NCBI GenBank assembly: GCA_021737185.1
Contig: JAIPEL010000006.1
Location: 1 to 64,000, forward strand
Origin: Desulfobacterales bacterium
GTDB taxonomy: Bacteria; Desulfobacterota; Desulfobacteria; Desulfobacterales; CAFBRK01
Direction of reading: 5' to 3'
Length of the DNA stretch: 64,000 nucleotides
Within the stretch, counting starts at the first letter, position 1; each line of letters opens with the position of its first letter. Positions 17,099-27,931 of the stretch are shown here, piece by piece. The position numbers and the translations under genes were made by a program. Under the pieces are notes generated by a model that saw only the letters and a program-made list of their open reading frames with translations, did not search any database and had not been told where the DNA came from.

Positions 17099-17258
17099 TG
17101 ATGAAATCGTAAAAAGTCCCCGAAGCGTCATGCCGGACCCCGGATCAGGTCCGGGGCAGGCTTTGATCCGCCATCCAGAACTTCTTGAAATTACTGGATT
17201 CCCGCTTTCGCGGGAATGACGGAAAAAGGGAAATTCGGACTTTTTACGAAACCATCAA
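17099..17258. repeat. MITE-like element M3
   Basis: TGATGAAATCGTAAAAAGTCC ... GGACTTTTTACGAAACCATCAA; internal ATTCCCGCTTTCGCGGGAAT (17198-17217). Confidence 0.75.
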
Positions 17259-17388
17259 CTATTGTTTTTGGAATTTTGGTCATTCGAAATTGTTTCGATA
17301 TTCGTGCTTCGGATTTCGAATTTATGTTCTCGTAAACACAGGCTCCGTCCTAAAAGGCGAATTCAGTATCGGCAAGCAGGAAATGACT

Positions 17389-18107
17389 TTATTCCCCCAG
17401 ATAGGCTTTTCGGATATCGGGGTTGTCCAGAAGGGTGGCGGCCTGGTCTTCCATGGAGATCGCACCGGTTTCCAGCACGTAGCCCCGCTGGGCGGTCTGT
17501 AGCGCCAGGTTGGCGTTTTGCTCCACCAGAAGGATCGTCGTGCCCTCCTTGTTGATCTCGGCGATGATATCGAAGATCTTCTGGACGATTTTCGGCGCCA
17601 GCCCCAGGGAGGGTTCGTCCATGAGCAGGAGCTTGGGTCGGCTCATCAAGGCCCGGGCAATGGCGAGCATCTGCTGTTCGCCGCCGGAAAGGGTCCCGCC
17701 CTGCTGGTTTCGCCGCTCTTTTAGAATCGGGAAAAACGAATAGGCCTGATCGATGTCCCTGTCGATGGCGGTTCTTTCCCGGCGGTAGAAGGCCCCCAGC
17801 TCCAGATTTTCCCGGACCGTCAGGCGGGGAAAGATCCGCCGGCCTTCCGGCACCTGGCACAACCCCAAGGGCGGAAGCGTTTCCGGCGGCGTGCCCTTGA
17901 TCGATGTTCCCCGGTAGAAGATGTCTCCCTTTTGAACCTGGACAATGCCGCAGATCGTCATCAAGGTGGTCGATTTGCCGGCGCCGTTGGCCCCGATCAT
18001 GGCGACGATCTCCCCAGGATAAACGGTCAGGGAGATCCCCTTCAGGGCCTTGATGCTGCCGTAGCTTGCGTGAACGTCCTGCAGTTCGAGCAGCGGTGCC
18101 GCCACGA

Positions 18108-18111
<4 letters not shown>
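17389..18111 (-). CDS. livF: Branched-chain amino acid ABC transporter ATP-binding protein LivF
   Basis: Walker A GANGAGKST, signature LSGGEQQMLAIARAL, ILLVEQNANLAL. Confidence 0.92.
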
Positions 18112-19317
<1,206 letters not shown>

Positions 19318-19346
<29 letters not shown>

Positions 19347-20229
19347 CCATGATGCCCGTCGGTTTGAAATAGAGCACCGCGATCATGATGATGAACGCAA
19401 AGACGTCCTTGTATTGCCCGGAGATGTAAGCCGCACCGAAGACCTCCACCATCCCGATGATCACCCCGCCCAGCATGGCCCCGGTGATGTTGCCGATGCC
19501 GCCGAGCACGGCTGCGGCAAACGCCTTGATACCGGGGACGAACCCCATGTCGTAGCGCACCGAGCCATAGTAGAAGCCGGTCATCATTCCGGCGCAGGCG
19601 GCCAGGCCCGCCCCGATGGCAAAGGTCAGGGCGATGATCCGGTTGCTGCTGATCGATACCAGCGAAGACATGATCTTGTCCTGGGCCGTGGCCCGCATGG
19701 CCATGCCGATCCGGGTCTTGAACACCAGGATGTTGAGCCCCACCAGCAGCACGGCGGTCATCCCCACGATGATGACCTGCAGGTAGCCGACGGAAATGGG
19801 GCCGATCTCGAATCCGCCGTGGGTCAGCTCGGAGGGGTACGGCTTGTCGAACACGCCCTGGGTGAGCATCAGCCCGTTGGACAGGAAGATCGACATCCCC
19901 AGGGCCGACACCAGCAGCGAGAGCCGGGAGGCGTACCGGAGCGGCTTGTAGGCCATCCGCTCCACGCCCATGGCCAGAAAGGCGGTATAGGCCATGGTCA
20001 GGACCCCGGCCCCGGCGATGCACAGAAACGGATGGGTTTCCAGGTATCCGGCGCCGGTCATGTAGGCAAGCAGGATGACGCCCATGTACCCGCCGGCGGC
20101 GAAAAACTCGCCATGGGCGAAGTTGATGAGCTGGATGACGCCGTAGACCATGGTGTAGCCCAGGGCGATCAGGGCGTAAACGCCCCCCAGGGTGATGCCG
20201 TTGATGAACTGCTGGATGAAGTATTCCAT
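19318..20229 (-). CDS. livH: Branched-chain amino acid ABC transporter permease LivH
   Basis: MEYFIQQFINGITLGGVYALIALGYTMVYGVIQLINFAHGEFF. Confidence 0.92.
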
Positions 20230-20325
20230 GTTGCCTGCGGTGTTTCGCCGTCGATCGGGTTCGCTGCAGAAAACACCGGGCTGCCCGCGCACCGCTGCGC
20301 GGACAGCCCCCGGTTCGAAAGTTGA

Positions 20326-21459
20326 TTAAAGCTTTCCTTTTGCCGGATCCCAGTACTTGACGTACTCGCCGTCTTTGATGACAAAGACGATGTAGTTGGA
20401 GCCGGAGTCTCCGTTGGGCCTGAACTTGACCATCTTGGAAGCCCCCTGGAAGTTCATATTCATGATCTCTGCTTTGATGTCCTCCGGGTCTGTGGAACCG
20501 GATTCTTTGATGGCCTTGAGCAGCACGGTGGCCGCATCGTAGGCGTAGGTGCCGTAGGCGCCGATCTCGCCGTATTTTGCGGAGAACTTCTTGGCGTACT
20601 TCTTGTACTCGGGGGTCGACTCGTCCACGTAGCCGAAGGTGACCATGACGCCTTCTGCGGCATCCTTGGCGACCTTGATGAAGTTCGGATGCATGTTGGC
20701 GTCCTGGGTCAGAATCTGGGCGTCGAGTCCCAGACGCTTGGCCTGGATGGTCATCAGGCTGCCGGTGGCGTGGTTCTGCATGCTCATGTAAAAGACGTCG
20801 GCGCCTTTGCTCTTGGCCTTGGTCAGCAGGGCGGAAAAGTCCTTGTCGCCCTGGTTGACGTGGTCGTGGCCGAGCACTTCGATGCCGGCCTTTTCACACT
20901 CTTTTTCGACGCCGTCGGCCAGCCCCTGGGAGTAGGTGGTCTTGTCATCCACGATGAAGATCGAGTCGGCATTCAGGGACTCTTTGATGAACTGGACGGC
21001 GACCTTCGACTGGTCGTCGTCCCGGCCGCACATCCGAAACATGTAGGGAAGGCCCCGCTCGGTGACCTGCTCGTTGGTGGACGCCGGGGTGATCATCGGG
21101 ATGTCTTCTTCGGCCAGGGTCTCTGAGGCCGGGATCGTGGAAGAGGAGCAGTAGGCGCCGATGACGCCGACCACTTCCAGGTTGAGCAGCTTGTTGGCGG
21201 CGGCCACCGCCTGCTTCGGGTCGCAGGCCGTGTCCTGAGGATAGAGTTCGATCTCGTCGAAGCCCGGGATGCCCCCTTCTTCTTCGAAGATCTCAATGGC
21301 CGTCAGGGTGCCGTTCTTGATGTCGTTTCCGTCGGCGGCATAGGGGCCGGTCAGGGGGCTCATGGAGCCGATCCTCAGCGTTTTGGTCGCCGCCGGGCTC
21401 ACGGCGAACGGCACCAGAATCAGTCCCAACACCAGCATGGTCAACAGTTGCTTTCTCAT
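20326..21459 (-). CDS. livK: Branched-chain amino acid ABC transporter substrate-binding protein
   Basis: Signal peptide MRKQLLTMLVLGLILVPFAVSPA; LRIGSMSPLTGPYAADG; periplasmic binding fold motifs. Confidence 0.9.
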   Translation of the reverse strand: MRKQLLTMLVLGLILVPFAVSPAATKTLRIGSMSPLTGPYAADGNDIKNGTLTAIEIFEEEGGIPGFDEIELYPQDTACDPKQAVAAANKLLNLEVVGVIGAYCSSSTIPASETLAEEDIPMITPASTNEQVTERGLPYMFRMCGRDDDQSKVAVQFIKESLNADSIFIVDDKTTYSQGLADGVEKECEKAGIEVLGHDHVNQGDKDFSALLTKAKSKGADVFYMSMQNHATGSLMTIQAKRLGLDAQILTQDANMHPNFIKVAKDAAEGVMVTFGYVDESTPEYKKYAKKFSAKYGEIGAYGTYAYDAATVLLKAIKESGSTDPEDIKAEIMNMNFQGASKMVKFRPNGDSGSNYIVFVIKDGEYVKYWDPAKGKL

Positions 21460-22250
21460 TGATTTCCTCCTTGCGCATCGGTTTTTGGTTTTGCCGGTTG
21501 GCCCAGGTAGGCCTCGATCACCTTGGGATCCGACTGAATCTCCTCCGGCTTTCCCTCGGCGATTTTCACGCCGTGATCCACGCAAACGATTCGGTGGCAT
21601 ACCCCCATGATTACCTTCATGTCGTGCTCCACCAGCAGGACATCGATGCCGAGCTCCGATATCCGGCCGATGTCTTCGATCAGGTGCTGACTCTCGGCAG
21701 GGTTCATCCCGGCGGCCGGCTCGTCGAGCAGGAGCACCTTCGGCTTGGACGCCAGGGCCCGGGCGATTTCCAGGCGCCGCTGCAGTCCATAGGACAGGTT
21801 GGCGGCGACCGTGTCCGCATACCGGTCGACCCCCATGAACGCGAGGGCCTTGAACCCGTTTTCCCGGATCTCTTCTTCTTCGGCCTTCTGCCGTCCGGTT
21901 CTCAGTACCGCTCCGAACACCCCGACCCGGGAGCGGCAGTGAAGCGCCACCATGGCGTTTTCGATGGCGGTCATGTTGGAAAAAAGGCGGATGTTCTGGA
22001 ATGTCCGGGCGATGCCGAGGGAAAAAAGCTGGTGGGGCCGTTTGCCGAGCAGGCTTTGGTCTTCGAACAGGATATCGCCGGAGGAGCTCTGATACACTCC
22101 GGTGAGCACGTTGAACACCGTGGTTTTTCCGGCGCCGTTGGGCCCGATCAACCCCAGGATCTCTCCGGAACAAAGGGAGAAGCTCAATTCGGAAAGGGCG
22201 GTCAGACCGCCGAAACGCACCGTGATGTTCTGCAGTTGAAGGGTCGCCAT
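21456..22250 (-). CDS. livG: Branched-chain amino acid ABC transporter ATP-binding protein LivG
   Basis: Walker A GPNGAGKTT; LSYGLQRRLEIARAL; ATGA overlap with the binding-protein gene. Confidence 0.92.
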   Translation of the reverse strand: MATLQLQNITVRFGGLTALSELSFSLCSGEILGLIGPNGAGKTTVFNVLTGVYQSSSGDILFEDQSLLGKRPHQLFSLGIARTFQNIRLFSNMTAIENAMVALHCRSRVGVFGAVLRTGRQKAEEEEIRENGFKALAFMGVDRYADTVAANLSYGLQRRLEIARALASKPKVLLLDEPAAGMNPAESQHLIEDIGRISELGIDVLLVEHDMKVIMGVCHRIVCVDHGVKIAEGKPEEIQSDPKVIEAYLGQPAKPKTDAQGGNQ

Positions 22251-22254
22251 GGGT

Positions 22255-23019
22255 TCAGTCGGGTTTCGTTGCATTTTCTACGCGGTGGTGCTTCCCCTTT
22301 TTCATGTATTGATTGAACCGCCGGACATGGCTCTGGGCGATGGTTCGGGCTTCTTCCGGCTGCTTTGCCTCCACCGCATCGACGATGGCGTTCAGGTCCT
22401 GAAAGTTTTCCCGCATCTCCCGGGCTTCCATGGCCAGGTACCGCTCATAGTAGCGGTGGATGTTTTCATGGATCGTTTTCAACACCGAAACATAGACGGG
22501 GTTTTGGGAAATCCGGGCCAGGGTCAGGTGAAAGGTTTTGTCGGCCTTTAAAAAGTCTTCCACCGCGCCCCGGTCGGCATGTTTCCGGGCCTTTTCCACC
22601 AGATCCCTGAGTTTGGAAATGTCGGCTGCACCGGCTCTTTTGGCGGCGATGGCGGTGACATCTCCTTCCACCCCCTCCCGAAATTCGGCCAGATGATTCA
22701 GGGAAACCTTCTGGGACCGGATCAGAAGATCGAGACTCTCGGCCACCTGATCCGAGGAGACCGAACGGACCACCGCACCGCCGCCGACCCCGAGCTTGAT
22801 CTCGATCAGGCCCTTTTGCTCCAGGACCCGAAGGGCTTCGCGCAGGGTGCTTCGGCTCGTCTTGAGCAGGTCCTTGAGCTCACGCTCGGCCGGAAGCTTG
22901 TCGCCGGCCCGGAGGCGTCCGTCGATGATGGCATCCTGGATCTGCTCCACCACATCCTGAAAGATCCGGTTCTGGCGTGCGGCGCGAAACAGGGGCTGGG
23001 AATCGATATTGCTCTCCAT
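22255..23019 (-). CDS. GntR family (FadR/FCD-type) transcriptional regulator
   Basis: N-terminal wHTH LPAERELKDLLKTSRSTLREALRVLEQKGLIE; C-terminal helical FCD-like domain. Confidence 0.9.
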   Translation of the reverse strand: MESNIDSQPLFRAARQNRIFQDVVEQIQDAIIDGRLRAGDKLPAERELKDLLKTSRSTLREALRVLEQKGLIEIKLGVGGGAVVRSVSSDQVAESLDLLIRSQKVSLNHLAEFREGVEGDVTAIAAKRAGAADISKLRDLVEKARKHADRGAVEDFLKADKTFHLTLARISQNPVYVSVLKTIHENIHRYYERYLAMEAREMRENFQDLNAIVDAVEAKQPEEARTIAQSHVRRFNQYMKKGKHHRVENATKPD

Positions 23020-23304
23020 GTCGGTTCAGATCGATCCGATTTATCCTTCTCGATGCGGAAGCCGTGGTTTGGATGGCCTTACCAAGCCTACAAAATGGTC
23101 AGACCATTAAGGCGTTTTTACGATTCTGTCAAGAACAAATTGAGGCGGTTATAGATATTGAACAGGATTTATAGGGATTGTCAGAATTCCGTTCCGTTTC
23201 ATCTGGCCTGGTTTGTCGCTGGAGGAGCATCTTTCGCGATGCAAAGGCAGTTTGACAATCCCTATATGATAAAAAAACGTTGGTTCGATTGGATGCCGAA
23301 AACC

Positions 23305-23335
23305 GGTTACATGTGACCAGTGGCCATATATGACC
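23305..23335. promoter_or_regulatory. 31-bp palindrome A (candidate enhancer-binding-protein site)
   Basis: GGTTACATGTGACCAGTGGCCATATATGACC; same length and 23/31 identical to the 36796-36826 palindrome. Confidence 0.5.
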
Positions 23336-23435
23336 ACCCCGGTCCGCTTTTTCCGCCTTGCCTGTAGGTAATTGCAAAATCCGATATCACTGTAGAATCA
23401 GCGGTCTATGGGCAAATCGCCGGTCATGCGAATTG

Positions 23436-23450
23436 CGGCACGAATTTTGA
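23436..23450 (+). promoter_or_regulatory. Sigma-54-like promoter A
   Basis: CGGCACGAATTTTGA: GG-N10-GA spacing, close to the TGGCACG-N4-TTGCW consensus. Confidence 0.4.
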
Positions 23451-23605
23451 GTGTTAGGTAACTGAAGAAAAGGGGGGCAGATAAAAGGCGATCGTGGACC
23501 CGGGCACAGGCACCCGGTCACCGTCGTCGATGGGTTTACCAAAACGGCAATCCACACGGTCCCTGAAACCATTGAACAAAACCTGAAGATCGGCTTTGCC
23601 GGAAA

Positions 23606-23971
23606 GTGGCTGCCATGATCGTCGTGCGGATAAACATGCTGGTTTTGCCCGAGAAGCAAAAAGAGCTGGAGCAAACGCTTTTGTCGTTGATGGCTTCCAT
23701 GCACAGAGAGGCGGGCTGCCTCGGCTATGCGCTCCTGTGCGATGTGAACGATGCAAGCCGGCTTTGCATGATCGAGGAGTGGGAAAGTCGCAAACAACTG
23801 GACCAGCACCTCCAATCGGACATGTTCGGTGTCCTGCTGGGAACCAAGAGTCTTTTGCGCCGGTCCCACGGCATTCATATTTACACCGTCCAGAAGGCCG
23901 AAGGGATGGACGCCGTTCTCGCCTCGCGCGGCAAAAGAGATGAGGGCGCGCGGAAGGAGGTCTCATCATGA
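23606..23971 (+). CDS. Antibiotic biosynthesis monooxygenase (ABM) / putative quinol monooxygenase
   Basis: MIVVRINMLVLPEKQKELEQTLLSLMASMHREAGCLGYALLCDVND...MIEEWESRKQLDQHLQS. Confidence 0.8.
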   Translation: MAAMIVVRINMLVLPEKQKELEQTLLSLMASMHREAGCLGYALLCDVNDASRLCMIEEWESRKQLDQHLQSDMFGVLLGTKSLLRRSHGIHIYTVQKAEGMDAVLASRGKRDEGARKEVSS

Positions 23972-25470
23972 ATATTTTGCTGGCTTACCCGAAATTTCCG
24001 GAAACATTCTGGTCTTTTACCTATGCTCTGGGGTTTATCAAGAAAAAATCGGCGTTCCCGCCGCTGGGCCTGCTCACCGTCGCCGCCCTGCTGCCGGAAC
24101 AGTGGCCCAAGCGTCTGGTGGATGAAAACACAGAAGCCCTCCATGATGAAGATCTAACCTGGGCGGACCTGGTTCTTGTAAGCGCAATGGCGCTTCAGCG
24201 CAAATCGGTTGTTCAGATCATCACGCGCTGCAAGGCAATGGGATTGAAGGTCGTGGCCGGCGGACCGCTTTTTACGGCGGAGCCGGACGCCTTCGACCAG
24301 GTGGATCACCTGGTTTTGGATGAGGCCGAGCTCACTTTGCCGGCGTTTCTCGCGGATCTGGAAAACGGTCGTGCGAAAAAAATATACAACGCCGACGGCT
24401 ACCCCGACATTCGCGCGACCCCAGTTCCTTTATGGGAGTTGGTTCCCATGCACCGCTATGCATCCTTGAACATTCAGTATTCCAGGGGGTGCCCATTCAA
24501 CTGCGAATTTTGCAATATCACGGCGCTTTTCGGCCGCAAGCCGCGCATCAAAACGCCGCAGCAGATCGTCGCCGAACTGGACGCCATTTATCAGGCCGGT
24601 TGGCGCGGCAACATCTTTTTTGTGGACGACAATTTTATCGGCAACAAGCGCTCCCTCAAGGAGCAGTTGCTTCCGGCCCTGATCGATTGGCGCAGGGATA
24701 AAAAGGGATGCGTCTTTTTTACGGAAGCCTCGATCAATTTGGCCGACGACCCCGAGCTCATGGACATGATGGCCGCGGCCGGATTCGATTCGGTTTTTAT
24801 CGGCATCGAGACGCCGGAGGAGAACAGCCTTGCCGAATGCTGCAAGACGCACAACCAAAACAGAAACCTGCTGCAGGATGTCAAAAAAATACACCGCTCC
24901 GGGCTGCAGGTCATGGGGGGCTTTATTGTCGGCTTCGACAACGATCCGCCCTCGATCTTTCAACGCCAGATCGATTTCATTCAAAAAAGCGGGATTGCAA
25001 CGGCGATGGTGGGCCTGCTGCAGGCCCCTCCGGGGACCCGTTTGTTTGAACGCCTTGCGCGGGAAAATCGTGTCTCCGCCGAGTTTTCCGGCGACAACGT
25101 GGACGGCCGGACCAATATCATCCCGGCCATGGGGCTGGATAAGCTGATCGACGGCTATCGCGCGATGATGAAGCAGATCTATTCGCCCCGCCAATATTAC
25201 CAGCGAGTCAGACGCATTTTGGGCGAGCTCAAGGTGCCGGCGGCGACAACCCCCTTCGATCGGCAGCGAATCCTCGCGTTCTGGCGCGCCTGCCTCCGGC
25301 TGGGCGTGCTGGGCAAAGAAAGGTTCCAGTACTGGCGCCTGCTGGCATGGACCATGGCGCGCAAGCCCAGACTGCTGCCGCTGGCCGTTACCCTGGCCAT
25401 CTACGGCTATCATTACCGGAGGATATGCGAGCTCCATATTTTTGGAGCGAGGACCCCACGGTTCCTTTGA
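23968..25470 (+). CDS. B12-binding domain/radical SAM protein (DUF4070-like)
   Basis: YSRGCPFNCEFCNI (CxxxCxxC), N-terminal cobalamin-binding-like domain, ETPEENSLAECCKTHNQNRNL. Confidence 0.88.
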   Translation: MNILLAYPKFPETFWSFTYALGFIKKKSAFPPLGLLTVAALLPEQWPKRLVDENTEALHDEDLTWADLVLVSAMALQRKSVVQIITRCKAMGLKVVAGGPLFTAEPDAFDQVDHLVLDEAELTLPAFLADLENGRAKKIYNADGYPDIRATPVPLWELVPMHRYASLNIQYSRGCPFNCEFCNITALFGRKPRIKTPQQIVAELDAIYQAGWRGNIFFVDDNFIGNKRSLKEQLLPALIDWRRDKKGCVFFTEASINLADDPELMDMMAAAGFDSVFIGIETPEENSLAECCKTHNQNRNLLQDVKKIHRSGLQVMGGFIVGFDNDPPSIFQRQIDFIQKSGIATAMVGLLQAPPGTRLFERLARENRVSAEFSGDNVDGRTNIIPAMGLDKLIDGYRAMMKQIYSPRQYYQRVRRILGELKVPAATTPFDRQRILAFWRACLRLGVLGKERFQYWRLLAWTMARKPRLLPLAVTLAIYGYHYRRICELHIFGARTPRFL

Positions 25471-25543
25471 AACCGGAGGGCAGCTGCCCTGAAAAAACAA
25501 CCATCGATGTCGCGGATCGGCGCATTGATAAAGGAGACAGGCC

Positions 25544-26587
25544 ATGACTGAATGGAATCAATCCCCGGGGGGATCCACGCCCACGTTGGAAGACATACTG
25601 GAGAAAATCCGGGAGCAGTTTAAACGATTCAAAGGCGGACCGGTCCTGATCCTCGCCGCCGTTGTGGTGGTGGTCGTCGTGTGGACCGCATGGTTCACCG
25701 TCCAGCCCGAGGAGACGGGGATCGTGCAGCGCTTCGGCAAGGTCATGCGCACGGCCGGTCCTGGGCTGCATTTCAAACTGCCGTACGGCATCGAAAAGGT
25801 CCGCCTGGTGCCCACGGCCCGCGTGCTCAAAGAAGAATTCGGCTTTCGGACGGTGTCCGCCGTTCCCGGGGAAAAGACCCGCTACGACACGCAGGGCGCT
25901 TACAAGGACGAGTCGCTGATGCTCTCCGGAGATTTGAACGTCATCGATGTCCAGTGGATCATCCAGTACCGCATCGAAGATCCGATCCTCTACCTGTTTC
26001 AGGTCCGCGACACATCCAAAACCATTCGCGACACCACCGAGGCGGTCATGCGGCGCGCGGTCGGCAACCGTCTGGGCAGCGATGTGCTGACCACCGGCCG
26101 GGTGGCGGTGGCCAGCGAGGCAAAAATCGAGATCCAGAAAATCCTGACGGCCTATGAAACCGGCGTGCGTCTGGTGACCGTGGAGCTCCAGGACGTAACG
26201 CCGCCGGATACGGTGAAACCGGCCTTCAATGAAGTCAACGAGTCGCGCCAGGACAAAGAGCGCACCATCAATGTCGCCCAGGAACGGGCCAACCGGGAAA
26301 TCCCCAAAGCCCGGGGCGTGGCTGCGCAAAGCATCAGCGAGGCCGAAGGCTACGCCCTGGAGCGCGTCAATCGGGCAGAAGGAGAGGCCACCCGCTTTGA
26401 TGCCATTTTAGGACAGTACCAAAAGGCGCCGCAGGTCACGCGCCGTCGTCTGTATCTGGAGGCCATGACCGGTTTCCTATCGGATATGAAAGGGCTCTAT
26501 ATCGTGGATCAGGACCAGAAGGCCATGGTGCCCTGGCTGCCACTGGAGTCCGGCGGACAACCATCAGCCCAGGGGAGACAACCATGA
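25544..26587 (+). CDS. hflK: FtsH protease modulator HflK
   Basis: Single TM then SPFH/band-7 domain; VQPEETGIVQRFGKV and VQWIIQYRIEDP. Confidence 0.93.
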   Translation: MTEWNQSPGGSTPTLEDILEKIREQFKRFKGGPVLILAAVVVVVVVWTAWFTVQPEETGIVQRFGKVMRTAGPGLHFKLPYGIEKVRLVPTARVLKEEFGFRTVSAVPGEKTRYDTQGAYKDESLMLSGDLNVIDVQWIIQYRIEDPILYLFQVRDTSKTIRDTTEAVMRRAVGNRLGSDVLTTGRVAVASEAKIEIQKILTAYETGVRLVTVELQDVTPPDTVKPAFNEVNESRQDKERTINVAQERANREIPKARGVAAQSISEAEGYALERVNRAEGEATRFDAILGQYQKAPQVTRRRLYLEAMTGFLSDMKGLYIVDQDQKAMVPWLPLESGGQPSAQGRQP

Positions 26588-27567
26588 AGTATACCGGAAA
26601 AGCGGTAATCGCCGCGATAGCGGTAGTGATCGCGATCGTGCTCTACAGCGGTCTATATACATTGGAAGAGGGCCTGCAGGCCATTGTCGTGCAGTTCGGC
26701 CGGCCCGTGGGGGAACCGATAACCGAGGCGGGGCTGCACGTGAAGCTGCCCTTCGTGCAGGAGGTCCGGCGATTCGAAAAGCGCCTGCTGGTCTGGGACG
26801 GTGATCCGAACCAGGTCCCCACCAAGGGGCGGGAGTTCATCTGGGTGGACACCACGGCCCGATGGCGGATCGCCGACGCGAAAAAATTTCTGGAGAACGT
26901 GGCCAGTGAAGCAGGCGCCCAGTCCCGCTTGAACGACATTCTCGATTCGGTGGTGCGCGACCAGGTGTCGAGCAGCGAACTGGTGGAGCTCGTGCGCAGC
27001 GCATCGTGGGAAGTGCCAGAGGACGAGGTCTTAAAGGAGGTTCCAAAGGAGCGCGAAGAGGAGCTTAAACGGGAAATTGCCCGCGGCAGGGAGCAGATCA
27101 CCCGAACGATATTGACAGAGGCGCAAAAGATCATTCCGCAGTACGGCATCGAACTGGTGGATGTGCGCATCAAGCGCCTCGACTACATAGAAAGCGTTCG
27201 CGAAAAAGTCTATGAGCGCATGATCTCCGAGCGTAAGCGGATCGCCGCGCAGTTTCGCTCCGAAGGAGAAGGACGCAGCGCCGAAATCCTCGGAACGATG
27301 GAAAAAGAGCTGCGCCTGATCCGATCCACGGCCTATCGCCGGGTTCAGGAGGTCCAGGGCCGGGCCGACGCCGAGGCCACGCGCATTTACGGCCAAGCCT
27401 ACAATAAGGATCCGGAATTCTATGCCTTTTTGAACACCCTTGAAAGCTACAAGGACAATGCAAATCCGAACTCCGTGCTGATTCTCACTACGGACAGCGA
27501 CTTTTACCAGTACATCAAGCAGGCGAATCCAGGCAAAGCACGGGACCTGTCGACTCCGGTTCCATGA
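26584..27567 (+). CDS. hflC: FtsH protease modulator HflC
   Basis: SPFH domain; overlaps hflK by 4 bp; VREKVYERMISERKRIAAQFRSEGEGRSAEI. Confidence 0.93.
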   Translation: MKYTGKAVIAAIAVVIAIVLYSGLYTLEEGLQAIVVQFGRPVGEPITEAGLHVKLPFVQEVRRFEKRLLVWDGDPNQVPTKGREFIWVDTTARWRIADAKKFLENVASEAGAQSRLNDILDSVVRDQVSSSELVELVRSASWEVPEDEVLKEVPKEREEELKREIARGREQITRTILTEAQKIIPQYGIELVDVRIKRLDYIESVREKVYERMISERKRIAAQFRSEGEGRSAEILGTMEKELRLIRSTAYRRVQEVQGRADAEATRIYGQAYNKDPEFYAFLNTLESYKDNANPNSVLILTTDSDFYQYIKQANPGKARDLSTPVP

Positions 27568-27613
27568 TGGGCTTCGCTTCAGACGGGCAAGAATCCGTTG
27601 GGAAGGAAACAAC

Positions 27614-27895
27614 ATGCCAGTAAATTTTGAATCCAAGGACATCGACCGATCAATGGCGGAAGCCGATGAACTCATTGAGCGGATTCAATCCGATTTCCTC
27701 AACGAGATGGAAGAAGAGCATCGGCTGCAGTTTGAAATACACGCGCAGAAACTGAAAAAAATCAAATCCGAGGTTCAAGGCCGGATCGACGAAAAAAAAG
27801 CCGCAAAAACAGACTCCGGTGCGGAAGGGGTGCATGAGGCGATTCTTGACATTATCAAGGCCATGCAGGGGTTGACAAAATCTCTTTCCGAATGA
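27614..27895 (+). CDS. Small coiled-coil-like hypothetical protein between hflC and ftsH
   Basis: 93 aa, Glu/Lys-rich helix-forming sequence; sits within the plus-strand run. Confidence 0.6.
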   Translation: MPVNFESKDIDRSMAEADELIERIQSDFLNEMEEEHRLQFEIHAQKLKKIKSEVQGRIDEKKAAKTDSGAEGVHEAILDIIKAMQGLTKSLSE

Positions 27896-27931
27896 CGACC
27901 GAACGCTTTTGAATGAAACGGGACGATAAAA

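Noticed and set aside
23305-23335. Palindrome A as an intrinsic terminator of the GntR or upstream region
   Set aside because: Not followed by a T-run on either strand (plus side continues ACCCCGG), and position fits an upstream activator site better.
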